From the NCBI RefSeq assembly GCF_004522155.1, contig NZ_SDEA01000007.1, positions 1-64,000 of the forward strand: DNA of 64,000 bases. Direction: 5' to 3'. Source of the DNA: Paracoccus luteus (GTDB lineage Bacteria; Pseudomonadota; Alphaproteobacteria; Rhodobacterales; Rhodobacteraceae). Shown piece after piece: positions 9,805-19,771 of this stretch. The notes below the pieces were generated by a model. The model had not been told where the DNA came from. It saw only the letters and a list, made by a program, of their open reading frames with translations, and made no database searches. Made by a program: the position numbers and the translations under genes. Every line of letters begins with the position of its first letter. Positions within the stretch are counted from its first letter, which is position 1.

Positions 9805-12627
9805 ATGTCCCCTGTCCTGATCGCCCTGCTGCCGTTTCTGGGTGCGCTGCTGCCCGGCCTGATGGTCCGCGCCGGGCGCGGCGCCGCCGCGTCCGCCTGC
9901 GCCATCGCCACCGGGCTGGCGCTGCTGGGGCTGTGCCTGCACATCCCGGCGGTGATGGCGGGCGAGGTCGTCGCCACCCGCCTGCCCTGGATGCCGCAGA
10001 TCGGGCTGAACGCGGATTTCCGCATCGACGGGCTGGGGCTGCTGTTCGGCATCCTGATCCTGGGAATCGGGCTTCTGATCATCCTTTACGCGCGCCACTA
10101 TCTGTCGCGCGAAGACGCGGCGGGGCCGTTCTTTACCTATCTGATGCTGTTCCAGGGCGCGATGACGGGCATCGTGCTGTCCGACAACATCCTGATGATG
10201 CTGGTGTTCTGGGAACTGACCTCGCTGTCGTCGTTCCTGCTGATCGGCTTCTGGAAACACCTGCCCGAGGGGCGGCAGGGCGCGCGCATGGCGCTGACCG
10301 TGACCGGCCTGGGCGGCCTTGCGATGATCGCGGGGATGCTGATGCTGGGGCAGATCGCCGGGTCTTACCGCATCGGCGACATCCTGGCCGCGCGCGACGC
10401 GATCCAGGCCTCGCCGCTTTACCTGCCGGCGCTGGTGCTGATCCTGATCGGGGCGTTCACCAAATCGGCGCAGTTCCCGTTCCATTTCTGGCTGCCCCGC
10501 GCGATGGCCGCGCCGACGCCGGTCAGCGCCTATCTGCACAGCGCCACGATGGTCAAGGCGGGCATCTTCCTGATGGCGCGGCTGTGGCCGGTGCTGGCGG
10601 GCACGCCAGAATGGTTCGCCATCGTCGCCACCGCCGGGCTGGTCACGATGATCGTGGGCGCGGTGATCGCGCTGTTCCAGGACGACCTCAAGGGGCTGCT
10701 GGCCTATTCCACCGTCAGCCATCTGGGGCTGGTGACGATGCTGCTGGGCTTTGGCACGCAGTCCGCGGCGGTCGCGGCGATGTTCCACATCGTGGCGCAC
10801 GCGACCTTCAAGGCGGCCTTGTTCATGGCGGCGGGGATCGTCGATCACGCCGCGCACACGCGGTCCATCGCCCGGCTGGGGGGGCTGCGCGCGCTGATGC
10901 CGCTGACCTTCGCCATCGTGGCCGTGGCCGCGCTGTCGATGGCGGGGATCCCGCCGCTGAACGGTTTCATCTCCAAGGAGCTGATGCTGGAGCAGGCGAC
11001 GCTGACGGGCGCGGTCTTTGCCGGGCTGGCCACGCTGGGCGCGCTGGTGTCGGTCGCCTATTCGCTGCGGCTGGTCGTCCATGTCTTCATGGGGCCGGAA
11101 CGCGACGACTATCCCGCCGCCCCGCATGATCCGGGCATGGGCCTGTGGCTTGGCCCGGCGATCCTTGCGGCGCTGGTCGTGGTGATCGGGCTGGCCCCCG
11201 ACACGACCGCGGGCTGGCTGGTCGGCGCGGCGACAAGCGCCGTCACGGGACAGGCGCAGCATGTGCATTTCGCGCTGTGGCACGGGGTCACGCCCGCGCT
11301 GATGCTGTCGGTCGCGGCAATCGCCGGGGGCGCGCTGCTGCTGGCGGCGTGGGTTCCGGCGGACGGCCTGCGCCGCGCCTTGCCGCGCGCCGACGCCAAG
11401 GCGCTGTTCGACGCCATGACGCTGACGGCGGAACGCTGGGCGCGCCGGTTCGGCGACGGGCTGACCAACGGGTCGATGTCGCGGGCGCTGGCGGCCTTCA
11501 TGCTGACGGCGGTGATCTGCGGCGTCGCCGCCTGGGAAACCGGCCGCGCCGGTCCGCCGGTGCGCCCGATGCTGCCCGTCCAGCCCGTCGCGGCGGTGGG
11601 CTGGGTCATGGCGATGGTCGCCATCGGCTGCACGGTCGCCTTCCACCGCCGCCGCATCCTGGCGCTGGTGCTGGTCAGCATCGTGGGGCTGATCGTGTCC
11701 TGCGGCTTTATCTATCTGTCCGCCCCCGACCTTGCGCTGACCCAGATCAGCGTCGAGGTCGTGACCGTCATGCTGCTGCTGCTGGCGCTGAACTTTCTGC
11801 CCAAGCGCACGGTGCTGGACACCGGCAACCTGAAACGCGGCACCGACGCCTTTATCGCCGCGATTGCCGGGCTGGGGTTCGGGGGGCTGGCCTATGCGAT
11901 CATGCGGCGGGATTTCGCGTTTCCCAGCATTTCCGGCTATATGCTTGAAAACAGCTATAAACTGGGCGGGGGCGACAACGTCGTCAACGTCATCCTGGTC
12001 GATTTCCGCGGCTATGACACCTATGGCGAGATCACCGTGCTGGGCATCGGCGCGCTGGCGATCTTTGCCCTGACCGAGACGCTGCTGTCCGGGCGGTCCG
12101 CCCAGCGGCTGCGCCACTGGGTCCACGACATGCGCCGCGCGGGCGACCGGCACCCGCTGATGCTGGTGGTGGCGACGCGGGTGATCCTGCCCATCTCGCT
12201 GGTGGTGGGGCTGTATATCTTCCTGCGCGGGCACAACGCGCCGGGCGGCGGGTTCGTGGCCGGGCTGGTCGTGTCCATCGCGCTGGTGATGCAATACATG
12301 GCGTCGGGCTTTGCCTGGGCGCAGGCGCGCCAGAACATCCCCTATCACGCGCTGATCGGGCTGGGGGTGCTGGCGGCGGGGGTGACGGGCGCGGGCGCGT
12401 GGTTCGCGGGCAAGCCGTTCCTGACCTCGGCCTATGGATACTTCAGCCTCTACGGGATCGAGCCGTTCGAGCTGGCGACCGCGATGGGCTTTGATACCGG
12501 GGTGTTCCTGTGCGTCGTGGGCGCGGTCATGCTGGCGCTGAACTCGCTGTCGCGGATCGCGCGGGCGGCGGGGCAGCGGGTGAACGTCCGGCCGATGGAC
12601 ATCGACCTGACCGGGGGGCGGCGCTGA
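9805..12627 (+). CDS. mrpA: Mrp/Pha-type Na+(K+)/H+ antiporter subunit A fused to subunit B
   Basis: The 940-residue membrane protein combines a NuoL-like MrpA part (residues 1 to about 770) with an MnhB-like C-terminal part (about 790-940, including [12 protein letters not shown]). The first part has the proton-channel glutamate in [11 protein letters not shown], the lysine/histidine-bearing helices around [12 protein letters not shown], and the [13 protein letters not shown] segment. Fused A-B subunits mark the group 2 (six-gene) Mrp/Pha antiporters described in Sinorhizobium. They export Na+ or K+ for H+ and support alkaline pH and salt tolerance. The ATG at 9805 has a GAGG box five bases upstream. 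An in-frame TTG at 9793 is a less likely start. Confidence 0.95.
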   Translation: MSPVLIALLPFLGALLPGLMVRAGRGAAASACAIATGLALLGLCLHIPAVMAGEVVATRLPWMPQIGLNADFRIDGLGLLFGILILGIGLLIILYARHYLSREDAAGPFFTYLMLFQGAMTGIVLSDNILMMLVFWELTSLSSFLLIGFWKHLPEGRQGARMALTVTGLGGLAMIAGMLMLGQIAGSYRIGDILAARDAIQASPLYLPALVLILIGAFTKSAQFPFHFWLPRAMAAPTPVSAYLHSATMVKAGIFLMARLWPVLAGTPEWFAIVATAGLVTMIVGAVIALFQDDLKGLLAYSTVSHLGLVTMLLGFGTQSAAVAAMFHIVAHATFKAALFMAAGIVDHAAHTRSIARLGGLRALMPLTFAIVAVAALSMAGIPPLNGFISKELMLEQATLTGAVFAGLATLGALVSVAYSLRLVVHVFMGPERDDYPAAPHDPGMGLWLGPAILAALVVVIGLAPDTTAGWLVGAATSAVTGQAQHVHFALWHGVTPALMLSVAAIAGGALLLAAWVPADGLRRALPRADAKALFDAMTLTAERWARRFGDGLTNGSMSRALAAFMLTAVICGVAAWETGRAGPPVRPMLPVQPVAAVGWVMAMVAIGCTVAFHRRRILALVLVSIVGLIVSCGFIYLSAPDLALTQISVEVVTVMLLLLALNFLPKRTVLDTGNLKRGTDAFIAAIAGLGFGGLAYAIMRRDFAFPSISGYMLENSYKLGGGDNVVNVILVDFRGYDTYGEITVLGIGALAIFALTETLLSGRSAQRLRHWVHDMRRAGDRHPLMLVVATRVILPISLVVGLYIFLRGHNAPGGGFVAGLVVSIALVMQYMASGFAWAQARQNIPYHALIGLGVLAAGVTGAGAWFAGKPFLTSAYGYFSLYGIEPFELATAMGFDTGVFLCVVGAVMLALNSLSRIARAAGQRVNVRPMDIDLTGGRR

Positions 12628-12628
12628 C

Positions 12629-13027
12629 ATGGAACTGCTGATCGCCATCGCCATCGGCTCTCTGACGGCCGCCGGGGTCTATCTGGTGCTGCGCAAGCGC
12701 AGCTTTGCGGTCGTGCTGGGCATGACCATGCTGAGCTATGCGATCAACCTGTTTCTGGTCGTGACCGGGCGGCTGGTCATCGACCGGCCCCCGATCCTGC
12801 AGGGGGGGGCCGCGTCCTATACCGACCCGCTGCCGCAGGCGCTGGTGCTGACGGCCATCGTGATCTCGTTCGGGATGACCGCGCTGGTCGTGATGATGGC
12901 GCTTGGCGCGTTCCTCGAGGGCGGCGACGACCGCATCGACATGCCGCGCCGCGACCTGACCGGCGCCGACCGCAAACCGCCCGGCGGCACGGCCCGGCCC
13001 GGACACCGGCCGGAGGGCGGCGCATGA
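12629..13027 (+). CDS. mrpC: Mrp antiporter subunit C
   Basis: This 132-residue NuoK-like subunit has three membrane helices. The first two contain [21 protein letters not shown], the third lies around [20 protein letters not shown], and a hydrophilic C-terminal tail of about 35 residues follows. The start is one base after the mrpA stop and the stop overlaps mrpD. The conserved P[12 protein letters not shown] motif identifies the family. The charged Arg/Gly/Pro-rich tail is longer than in most MnhC proteins. Confidence 0.95.
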   Translation: MELLIAIAIGSLTAAGVYLVLRKRSFAVVLGMTMLSYAINLFLVVTGRLVIDRPPILQGGAASYTDPLPQALVLTAIVISFGMTALVVMMALGAFLEGGDDRIDMPRRDLTGADRKPPGGTARPGHRPEGGA

Positions 13028-14619
13028 ACCACTGGCTGATCGCACCCGTGGTGGTGCCCGCCTTTGTCGCGCCGCTGATCGTGCTGGCGATGCGCCACGA
13101 TCTGGTGCTGCAGCGGGTCGTATCCGTCGCCGCCACCGTCGCGCAGCTGGCGATCGCGCTGGCCCTGATGGCGCTGGCCGCGGGCGGAGAGATCCACGTC
13201 TATCGCCTGGGCAACTGGGCCGCGCCCTTCGGCATCGTGCTGATGCTGGACCGGCTGGCGGCGCTGATGCTGGTGCTGACCGCCGTGCTGGCGCTGGTCG
13301 TCCAGCTTTACGCCGTGGGGTCGGGCTGGGACCGCAAGGGCTGGCATTTCCACGCGCTGTGGCAGTTCCAGCTGATGGGGATCAACGGCGCGTTCCTGAC
13401 CGGCGACGCCTTCAACCTGTTCGTCTTCTTCGAGGTGCTGCTGATCGCCAGCTATGGCCTGATGATCCACGGCGGCGGCGAGATGCGGCTGCGCGCGGGC
13501 GTGCAGTATGTCATCTATAACCTTGCCGGATCGACGCTGTTCCTGGCCGCGCTGGGGACGATCTATGCCGCCACCGGCACGCTGAACATGGCCGATCTGG
13601 CCGTCAAGGTCGCGCAGCTGCCGGCCGACGACACCGCCCTGCTGCGGGTGGGGGCGGTGCTGCTGATGCTGGTGTTCGCGGTCAAGGCGGCGCTGGTGCC
13701 GCTGCATTTCTGGCTGCCCGCGACCTATGCGCGCGCGCCGGGGCCGGTGGCGGCGCTGTTCGCCATCATGACCAAGGTCGGCGTCTATGCGATCATCCGG
13801 TTCTTCACGCTGGTCTTCCCGTCCGACAGCGCGGTCGAGCGGCTGGCCGCCGACATCCTGCTGCCGGCCGCGCTGGCGACGCTGGTGATCGGGCAGATCG
13901 GAGTGCTGGGCAGCCGGCACCTGGGCCGGGTCGCGGCCTTCGCGGCGCTGGCGTCGGTCGGCACGCTGATGATCGGCGTGGCGCAGTTCCGCCAGCCGGG
14001 GCTGATCGCCGCCATCTGGTACCTGATCCATTCGACGCTGGCGGCGGGCGCGCTGTTCCTGATCGTGGACCTGATCGGCGCGCGCCGCGCGGGCGGCAGC
14101 CTGTGGCTGCGCCCCCTGCCCCCCATCGCGCAGGGCGGCATCGTCGCCGCGCTGTTCTTTGCGGCCGCCATCGGCGTCGCGGGCCTGCCGCCGCTGTCGG
14201 GTTTCCTCGGCAAGCTGGCGATCATGCAGGCGACGCGGCAGGCCGACTGGGTGCTGCTGATCTGGGCGGTGATCCTCGTCACCTCGCTGCTGGCGATCTA
14301 TGGGCTGTCGCGGGCCGGATCGACGGTCTTCTGGAAGGCGCACGAGCTTGGACCCGCCCCCGTCCCGCAGGCCGCGTCGCGTGACAGCCGCCGCCCCCTG
14401 CCCGCCAAAGTCGAACCCGACGAGGACGTGCAGGATCTGGCCGACAGCGCATCCCCGGCGCTGGCGCTGACCGCCGCGGGCGCGCTGGTCGCGGGCATGG
14501 TCGCGCTGACCGTGTTCGGCGGGCCGGTGATGGATTATTCCCGCGCGACCGCCCGGCAGCTTGTGGACCCCGCGCCCTATGTCGATGCCGTGCTGATGCG
14601 GCAGGAGGGGGCGCGATGA
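13024..14619 (+). CDS. mrpD: Mrp antiporter subunit D
   Basis: This 531-residue NuoM/N-like subunit has about 14 helices. Family hallmarks are FNLFVFFEVLLIASYGL with the key glutamate near residue 137, KAALVPLHFWLPATYARAPGPVAALF near 220-245 with the coupling lysine, and GLPPLSGFLGKLAIMQA near 385-400. It forms the second putative proton pathway of the antiporter. A charged insertion near residues 450-480 (SRRPLPAKVEPDEDVQDL) sits in a late cytoplasmic or periplasmic loop. It overlaps mrpC and mrpE by four bases each. Confidence 0.95.
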   Translation: MNHWLIAPVVVPAFVAPLIVLAMRHDLVLQRVVSVAATVAQLAIALALMALAAGGEIHVYRLGNWAAPFGIVLMLDRLAALMLVLTAVLALVVQLYAVGSGWDRKGWHFHALWQFQLMGINGAFLTGDAFNLFVFFEVLLIASYGLMIHGGGEMRLRAGVQYVIYNLAGSTLFLAALGTIYAATGTLNMADLAVKVAQLPADDTALLRVGAVLLMLVFAVKAALVPLHFWLPATYARAPGPVAALFAIMTKVGVYAIIRFFTLVFPSDSAVERLAADILLPAALATLVIGQIGVLGSRHLGRVAAFAALASVGTLMIGVAQFRQPGLIAAIWYLIHSTLAAGALFLIVDLIGARRAGGSLWLRPLPPIAQGGIVAALFFAAAIGVAGLPPLSGFLGKLAIMQATRQADWVLLIWAVILVTSLLAIYGLSRAGSTVFWKAHELGPAPVPQAASRDSRRPLPAKVEPDEDVQDLADSASPALALTAAGALVAGMVALTVFGGPVMDYSRATARQLVDPAPYVDAVLMRQEGAR

Positions 14620-15215
14620 CCCGTCCCGCCCCGCCCGGTCCCGCCCCCACCCGCCCGGCCGCGACCCCCGCGGCCCCGCATCGCCACGGCGCGCACCATC
14701 CCGCCCCGCATCGCGCCGCGTCGCTGATGCGCCGCATCCTGCCGCATCCGGGCGTGTCGCTGATCGTGGCGCTGGTCTGGATGATGCTGGTCAACCGCTT
14801 TGCCTGGGGGTCGCTGGTCTTTGCCGTCGTGCTGGGGGTCGTGGTCCCGGTGATGACCGCGCCCTATTGGCCCGACCGCGCCGGTTTCCGCAGCCCCGGC
14901 CGCATTGCCGGTTACATCGGCATCGTGCTGATCGACATCGCCAAAGCCAACATCGCCGTCGCCCGCATTGTGCTGTTCATGCCGAAACGCGACCTGCGCC
15001 CCTGCTGGCTGACCGTCCCGCTGGACCTGACCTCGCCCGAGGCGATCACCGTCCTGGCCGGGACCATCACCCTGACCCCTGGCACCGTCAGCTGCGATCT
15101 GTCCGAGGACGGGCGCGCACTGCTGGTCCACTGCCTGCACGCCCCCGACCCCGACGCCGTGCTGGACGAGATCAAGACCCGCTATGAATCCCGGCTGAAG
15201 GAGATCTTCCGATGA
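14616..15215 (+). CDS. mrpE: Mrp antiporter subunit E
   Basis: The MnhE-family body starts around residue 38 (MRRILPHPGVSLIVALVWMM) with two membrane helices and a conserved cytoplasmic domain (LTSPEAITVLAGTITLTPGTVS near residues 140-160). From the first ATG at 14616 the product has 199 residues with an unusual Pro/Ala/His-rich head. Starting at the in-frame ATG at 14727 gives 162 residues, the normal family length. The 14616 start overlaps the mrpD stop in the same ATGA pattern as the other junctions, so I keep it, with some doubt. Confidence 0.9.
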   Translation: MTRPAPPGPAPTRPAATPAAPHRHGAHHPAPHRAASLMRRILPHPGVSLIVALVWMMLVNRFAWGSLVFAVVLGVVVPVMTAPYWPDRAGFRSPGRIAGYIGIVLIDIAKANIAVARIVLFMPKRDLRPCWLTVPLDLTSPEAITVLAGTITLTPGTVSCDLSEDGRALLVHCLHAPDPDAVLDEIKTRYESRLKEIFR

Positions 15216-15493
15216 CCGCGACGATCCTGACGTCGGCGCTGTGGTTCGCATTCGGCTGTTTCGGGCTGGCGCAGCTGTTCTGCCTGTTCCGCGTCGTCTA
15301 TGCGCCCGGCCTCAGCGACCGGGTGCTGGCGCTGGACACCATGACGATCAACATGATCGCGCTGCTGACCCTGTTCGGCATCCTGCACGGCACGCCCATG
15401 TATTTCGAGGCGACGCTGCTGTTCGCGATGGTCGGCTTTGTGTCCACCGTCGCCTTCGCCAAGTTCGTCCTGCGCGGGGACATCATCGAATGA
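15212..15493 (+). CDS. mrpF: Mrp antiporter subunit F
   Basis: This 93-residue subunit has three membrane helices. The signature GLSDRVLALDTMTINMIALL lies at about residues 33-52. MrpF is required for assembly and ion transport by the antiporter complex. It overlaps mrpE and mrpG by four bases each, consistent with tight translational coupling along the operon. Confidence 0.95.
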   Translation: MTATILTSALWFAFGCFGLAQLFCLFRVVYAPGLSDRVLALDTMTINMIALLTLFGILHGTPMYFEATLLFAMVGFVSTVAFAKFVLRGDIIE

Positions 15494-15894
15494 CCGCGCT
15501 GGCCGAGATCGTGGTGGCGCTGCTGTTGGTCGTGGGCGGCGTCTTCGGCGCGGTCGGGTCGTGGGGGCTGGTGCGGCTGCCCGATCCGATGACGCGGCTG
15601 CACGCGCCGACCAAGGCCGCGACGCTGGGGGTGGGGTCGGTGCTGATCGCCTCGATGGTGTTTTCGTGGTTCGTGCTGGGCCGCCCGACCTGGCACGAGC
15701 TGCTGATCGCGCTGTTCATCTTCCTGACCGCGCCGATCACCGGGCTGTTCATCGCCAAGGCGCACATGCACCTGTCCTGGGACCGGCGCGAACTGCCCCG
15801 CGCCGAGCCCGACACCGACTGGGCCACCTTTGGCGACAGCGCCGAGGAAAGCCCGATGGTGCGCGCGCCCGAGCCGCCGCCGCGCTGCGAATGA
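15490..15894 (+). CDS. mrpG: Mrp antiporter subunit G
   Basis: The 134-residue product begins MTALAEIVVALLLVVGG, contains the MnhG signature GLVRLPDPMTRLHAPTKAATLG at about residues 28-49, and two further helices. The C-terminal 40 residues are hydrophilic and acidic. The start at 15490 overlaps the mrpF stop. The frame is open further upstream, but that part shadows mrpF. It is the last gene of the six-gene operon and is followed four bases later by the convergent xerC stop. Confidence 0.94.
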   Translation: MTALAEIVVALLLVVGGVFGAVGSWGLVRLPDPMTRLHAPTKAATLGVGSVLIASMVFSWFVLGRPTWHELLIALFIFLTAPITGLFIAKAHMHLSWDRRELPRAEPDTDWATFGDSAEESPMVRAPEPPPRCE

Positions 15895-15898
15895 CCGA

Positions 15899-16831
15899 TC
15901 ACGCCCGCGGATGGGCGGCGCGGTGGGCGGCCAGCAGATGGGCGTCGTCCACCCCGGTATAGATTTGCGTCGTGGACAACCGCGCATGGCCCAGCAGTTG
16001 CTGGATCGTCCGCAGATCGCCGCCGGCGGCCAGCAGATGCGTCGCAAAGCTGTGGCGCAGCGCGTGCGGCGTCGCGGTTTCCGGCAGTCCCAGCGCCGCG
16101 CGCAGCCGGACCATCGCCGCATCCACCGCCTGCGGGTAAAGCCGCCCGCCACGGATGGCCCGGAACAGCGGCTGGCCGGCCGCCCGCGGCCAAGGGCACA
16201 GCCGCAGGTAATCGGCGACGGCCGCCCGCGCCACCGGCAGCACCGGCACCATGCGCTCGCGCCCGCCTTTGCCGCGCACGACCAGCGATTCGCCCGGCGG
16301 CCAGTCGCCGCCGTCCAGCGCCAGCGCCTCGCCGATGCGCAGGCCCAGCCCATAAAGCAGCGTCAGCACCGCCGCGTCGCGCGCCGCGACCCAGGGGGTG
16401 TCGTGGCCCTGCCCCGCCAGGTCCAGAACCGCGCGGGCCTGTTCGGCGGCCAGCGGGCGCGGCAGGCTGCGGCGGTATTTCGGCCCGCGGGCCGACAGGG
16501 CGCGGCTGGCGTCGAACCCCTCGCGGTCGGACAGCCAGCGCAGGAAGCTGCGCACCGCCGACAGCCGCCGCGCCAGCGACCGCGCCGACAGGCCGCGTTC
16601 GCGTTCGGCGGCGGCAAAGGCGCGCATGTCGGTCTGAACGACTTCGCCCAGCCGCGAGGGCAGCGCGGGTTCGCCGTGATAGCCGCCCAGAAACGCGAGG
16701 AACGCCAGCACGTCGGCCCGATAGGCGGCGATCGTGTGATCCGACCGGCCGCGGGCGGCCCGTTCGCCGTCCAGCCACCGGGCCAGCGCATCCGCCATCG
16801 CGGGGGCCAGCGCCAGCGGCGGCGGCGTCAT
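15899..16831 (-). CDS. xerC: Tyrosine recombinase XerC (chromosome dimer resolution)
   Basis: The 310-residue protein has an N-terminal SAM-like core-binding domain (about 12-105) and the catalytic domain with the full tyrosine recombinase set: Arg165 in GLGLRIGEAL, Lys188, His256-x2-Arg259 in PHALRHSFATHLL, His282 in LLGHARLSTTQ and nucleophile Tyr291. Length, lack of phage-type domains and position next to DUF484 identify it as the housekeeping XerC that acts with XerD at dif. It is the last gene of fsa-DUF484-xerC. Its start overlaps the DUF484 stop. Confidence 0.93.
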   Translation of the reverse strand: MTPPPLALAPAMADALARWLDGERAARGRSDHTIAAYRADVLAFLAFLGGYHGEPALPSRLGEVVQTDMRAFAAAERERGLSARSLARRLSAVRSFLRWLSDREGFDASRALSARGPKYRRSLPRPLAAEQARAVLDLAGQGHDTPWVAARDAAVLTLLYGLGLRIGEALALDGGDWPPGESLVVRGKGGRERMVPVLPVARAAVADYLRLCPWPRAAGQPLFRAIRGGRLYPQAVDAAMVRLRAALGLPETATPHALRHSFATHLLAAGGDLRTIQQLLGHARLSTTQIYTGVDDAHLLAAHRAAHPRA

Positions 16832-17535
16832 GCGGTCAGCCAGCCCAGCAGCACCAGCCGGAACGCCTGCCCAAAGAACCGCAGCAGGTCGGTGCCCTGC
16901 GCCGGGGTGAAGCGGCCCGGTTCCAGCGACCCGATCAGCAGCAGCGCGGGGCGGCGGCCGGGGCCGAGGTCCAGCGGCAGCAGCGCCTCGGACGCGACCT
17001 CGGTGCGGTGCAGGGCGCGGGTGTCCGCCACGGCCCGGCGCAGCACGATGTCGTCGCCCCGCGGCGCCCGGCGGCCGGCCGCCACCATGCGCGCGACCGC
17101 GCCCGGCGGCACCATCACCAGCGTCTCGCCGGTTTCGGGCTGCGGGCTGCCGTCGTCGGCCGTTTCCATCACCAGCCGCAGCGTCTCGACCCGCAGGATG
17201 GGCGCGACGTGGCTGTCCAGATTGTCAAGAAAGCCCTTGAAATCCAGCGGTTCCAGCAGCGACAGCACGGCGCGGTGGACGGTGTTCATCCCCGACTGGT
17301 TTTCATACGCGGCCGAGATCACGCTTTCATGCGCGGCCTCAAGCCGGTCCAGCCGGTGTTCCAGCGCCTCCATCGCGCGGCCGCGGATGTCGATGACATT
17401 CGCGCCCAGCTCGGCCTCGCGCGCGGCGACCAGCGCCCGCATCAGGTCGCGGTCGGCCAGGATCAGCGCGGGGTCGGCGATCAGCTGGGCGCGGGTGGTG
17501 TCGTCCAGCGCGGGGGAGGCGGCGGCGTCGGTCAT
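16828..17535 (-). CDS. DUF484 family protein
   Basis: The 235-residue protein matches the DUF484 pattern: an N-terminal helical region with the [18 protein letters not shown] core near residues 17-34, a coiled segment ([22 protein letters not shown]), and a GAF-like C-terminal half. DUF484 genes commonly lie directly before xerC in proteobacteria, as here, but no biochemical role is established. Both ends overlap neighbouring genes by four bases. Confidence 0.9.
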   Translation of the reverse strand: MTDAAASPALDDTTRAQLIADPALILADRDLMRALVAAREAELGANVIDIRGRAMEALEHRLDRLEAAHESVISAAYENQSGMNTVHRAVLSLLEPLDFKGFLDNLDSHVAPILRVETLRLVMETADDGSPQPETGETLVMVPPGAVARMVAAGRRAPRGDDIVLRRAVADTRALHRTEVASEALLPLDLGPGRRPALLLIGSLEPGRFTPAQGTDLLRFFGQAFRLVLLGWLTA

Positions 17536-18188
17536 GCGCCGATCTTCTGGCCCGTCCTGGCCCAGTCGGCGGTGAACTGTTCCAGCCCCTTGTCGGTCAG
17601 TACATGGGCGGCCATCGCCTTGATGACGGCGGGGGGGGCGGTGATGACGTCGGCGCCGACGCGGGCGCAGGCGATGACGTGGTTGACCGACCGGATCGAC
17701 GCGGCCAGCAGGTTCGTCTCGAACCCATAGTTGTCATAGATCTGGCGGATGTCGGCGATCAGCTCCATCCCGTCCAGCCCGATGTCGTCCAGCCGCCCGA
17801 TGAACGGGCTGATGAAGGTCGCGCCAGCCTTGGCCGCCAGGATCGCCTGCGCGGCGGTAAAGCACAGCGTCACGTTGACCATGTGGCCGTCGTCGGTCAG
17901 CGCCTTGCACGCCTTCAGCCCGTCCCAGGTCAGCGGCACCTTGACGGTGACGTTGGGCGCGATGGCGGCCAGCTTCTTGCCCTCGGCGATCATCTCGGCG
18001 GCCTTTTCGGCCACGACCTCGGCGCTGACCGGGCCGGGGACCAGATCGCAGATTTCCTTGGTGACCTCGATGATGTCGCGGCCCGATTTCAGGATCAGCG
18101 AGGGGTTGGTGGTGACGCCGTCCACCATCCCCAGCTCGTGCAGCTCGCGGATGGCGGCGATGTCGGCGGTATCGACGAAAAATCTCAT
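17532..18188 (-). CDS. fsa: Fructose-6-phosphate aldolase / transaldolase-like protein
   Basis: The 218-residue small transaldolase-family protein has TTNPSLI at 26-32, the Schiff-base lysine Lys83 in NVTVKVPLT, and [14 protein letters not shown] near residues 127-140. Length fits the FSA/TalC group rather than full transaldolase (about 320 residues). Members cleave fructose-6-phosphate to dihydroxyacetone and glyceraldehyde-3-phosphate or act as transaldolases. Which applies here cannot be decided by eye. It is the first gene of the fsa-DUF484-xerC operon. Confidence 0.92.
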   Translation of the reverse strand: MRFFVDTADIAAIRELHELGMVDGVTTNPSLILKSGRDIIEVTKEICDLVPGPVSAEVVAEKAAEMIAEGKKLAAIAPNVTVKVPLTWDGLKACKALTDDGHMVNVTLCFTAAQAILAAKAGATFISPFIGRLDDIGLDGMELIADIRQIYDNYGFETNLLAASIRSVNHVIACARVGADVITAPPAVIKAMAAHVLTDKGLEQFTADWARTGQKIGA

Positions 18189-18317
18189 GGCCGGTGGCCT
18201 CCTGCAATGGTTGCTGCGGGTTTAGCCCAGATCGCCCTGCGCGAAAAGCCCGACCCACCGGGTTGCCCGCAATCCCGCCACGCCCTATTGCCGGCGCGGC
18301 ACGGACAGGGGACTGAC

Positions 18318-18845
18318 ATGGAAAAGGCTTTCGAGCGGCTGCTTTTCGCATCGCGGTGGCTGATGGCACCGATGTATCTGGGGCTGGTGGCGGTGCTGGG
18401 GATGATGCTGGTCGTGTTCGTGCGCCAGTCGCTGTATTACCTGTCGCAGGCCCTGACCATGACGGCGGAAACCGCGATCCTCGCGGCGCTGTCGCTGATC
18501 GACCTGACGCTGGCGGCGAACCTGCTGCTGATCGTGATCTTTTCCGGCTACGAGAACTTCGTGTCCAAGCTGAACATCGGCGACGACACCGAGCGTCCGG
18601 CCTGGATGGGCACGGTCGATTTCTCGGGGCTGAAGATGAAGCTGATCGCGTCGATCGTGGCGATTTCCGCGATCGACCTGCTCAAGCGGTTCATGGAACT
18701 GGGGCGGCCCGGCATCGTGCCGCTGGGCGACCGAGAGCTGGGGTGGCTGGTCATGATCCACGTCGTCTTTGTCGTGTCGGGGCTGCTGATGGCCGCGATG
18801 GACTGGCTGATCGCGCGCAGCGGCAAGAAATACAGCGGATCATAA
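18318..18845 (+). CDS. UPF0114 (YqhA, TIGR00645) inner-membrane protein
   Basis: The 175-residue protein has four membrane helices, with LFASRWLMAPMYLGL near residues 9-23, the conserved IVIFSGYENFVSKL near 71-84 and AISAIDLLKRFM near 114-125. These are signatures of the YqhA family, of unknown function. The ATG at 18318 follows a purine-rich AGGGGAC box. The frame is open for 700 bases upstream, but that part shadows fsa on the other strand. It converges with folD. Confidence 0.9.
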   Translation: MEKAFERLLFASRWLMAPMYLGLVAVLGMMLVVFVRQSLYYLSQALTMTAETAILAALSLIDLTLAANLLLIVIFSGYENFVSKLNIGDDTERPAWMGTVDFSGLKMKLIASIVAISAIDLLKRFMELGRPGIVPLGDRELGWLVMIHVVFVVSGLLMAAMDWLIARSGKKYSGS

Positions 18846-18892
18846 GGACCGGGGCCGGAGAACGACGGGCGGGGCCGTTCGCGCCCCCCCGG

Positions 18893-19771
18893 TTACGGCG
18901 TCAGCCCCCGCGGGTCGGGCAGGCCCCGCGCGCGCGCCGTCGCGGTCAGCGTGTTCGCCAGCAGGCACGCGATGGTCATCGGCCCGACCCCGCCCGGCAC
19001 CGGCGTGATCGCGCCCGCGACCGCGCGCGCGGCGTCGAAATCGACATCGCCCACCAGTCCCGCATCGGTGCGGTTGATGCCCACGTCGATGACCGTCGCG
19101 CCCGGCTTGATCCAGTCGCCCTGCACGAAACGCGCCCGCCCCACCGCCGCGACCACGATGTCGGCGCGGCGGCACAGGCCTGGCAGGTCGCGGGTGCGCG
19201 AATGGGCGACCGTCACCGTGGCGCTGTCGGCCAACAGCAGCTGGGCCATCGGCTTGCCGACGATGTTCGACCGCCCGATCACCAGCGCGTTCAGGCCCGC
19301 AAGCGAACCCAGCCGGTCGCGCAGCAGCATCAGGCAGCCCAGCGGCGTGCAGGGCACCATCGCCTTTTGCCCCGTCGCCAGCCGCCCGGCGTTCAGCACG
19401 GTGAACCCGTCCACGTCCTTTTCCGGGGCGATGGCGTTGATGACCGCCGCCTCGTCCATGTGGGCGGGCAGCGGCAGCTGCACCAGAATGCCGTTCACCG
19501 CCGGATCGGCGTTCAGCCGCTCTACCAGCGCCAGCAGGTCGGCCTGCGGCGCGTCGGCGGGCAGGCGGTGCTGGAAACTTTCCATCCCGACCTCGACCGT
19601 GGCCTTGCCTTTGGACCGGACATAGACCGACGAGGCCGCGTCCTCGCCCACCAGCACCACGGCCAGGCCCGGCGTGATGGCGTGATCGGCGCGAAGGCGG
19701 GCGACCTGTTCGGCGATGCGCGCCCGCAGGGTTGCGGCAAAGGCCTTGCCGTCGATCAACTCAGCAGTCAT
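18893..19771 (-). CDS. folD: Bifunctional methylenetetrahydrofolate dehydrogenase / methenyltetrahydrofolate cyclohydrolase FolD
   Basis: The 292-residue enzyme has Tyr50-x3-Lys54 in [10 protein letters not shown], the ILVQLPLP motif at 95-102, DVDGF at 119-123 and the NADP-binding GRSNIVGKP at 166-174, ending with [11 protein letters not shown]. It interconverts 5,10-methylene-, methenyl- and 10-formyl-tetrahydrofolate. The start overlaps the stop of the upstream chorismate mutase by 11 bases, so the two are likely co-expressed. Confidence 0.97.
   Translation of the reverse strand: MTAELIDGKAFAATLRARIAEQVARLRADHAITPGLAVVLVGEDAASSVYVRSKGKATVEVGMESFQHRLPADAPQADLLALVERLNADPAVNGILVQLPLPAHMDEAAVINAIAPEKDVDGFTVLNAGRLATGQKAMVPCTPLGCLMLLRDRLGSLAGLNALVIGRSNIVGKPMAQLLLADSATVTVAHSRTRDLPGLCRRADIVVAAVGRARFVQGDWIKPGATVIDVGINRTDAGLVGDVDFDAARAVAGAITPVPGGVGPMTIACLLANTLTATARARGLPDPRGLTP

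Noticed and set aside
9187-12654. Open minus-strand frame of more than 1,100 codons upstream of ruvA, antisense to mrpA
   Set aside because: The frame is a product of GC-rich codons opposite the mrpA gene; the sequence is Gln/Arg/His-rich without domains, and ruvA itself begins at 9186.
9805-15894. Respiratory complex I fragment (nuoL/M/K-like)
   Set aside because: Subunit order and the presence of E, F and G subunits identify an Mrp antiporter; the A and D subunits only share ancestry with NuoL/M.
15899-16831. Phage-type integrase
   Set aside because: Length, motif set and the DUF484/fsa neighbours match chromosomal XerC, with no att-like repeats or phage genes nearby.
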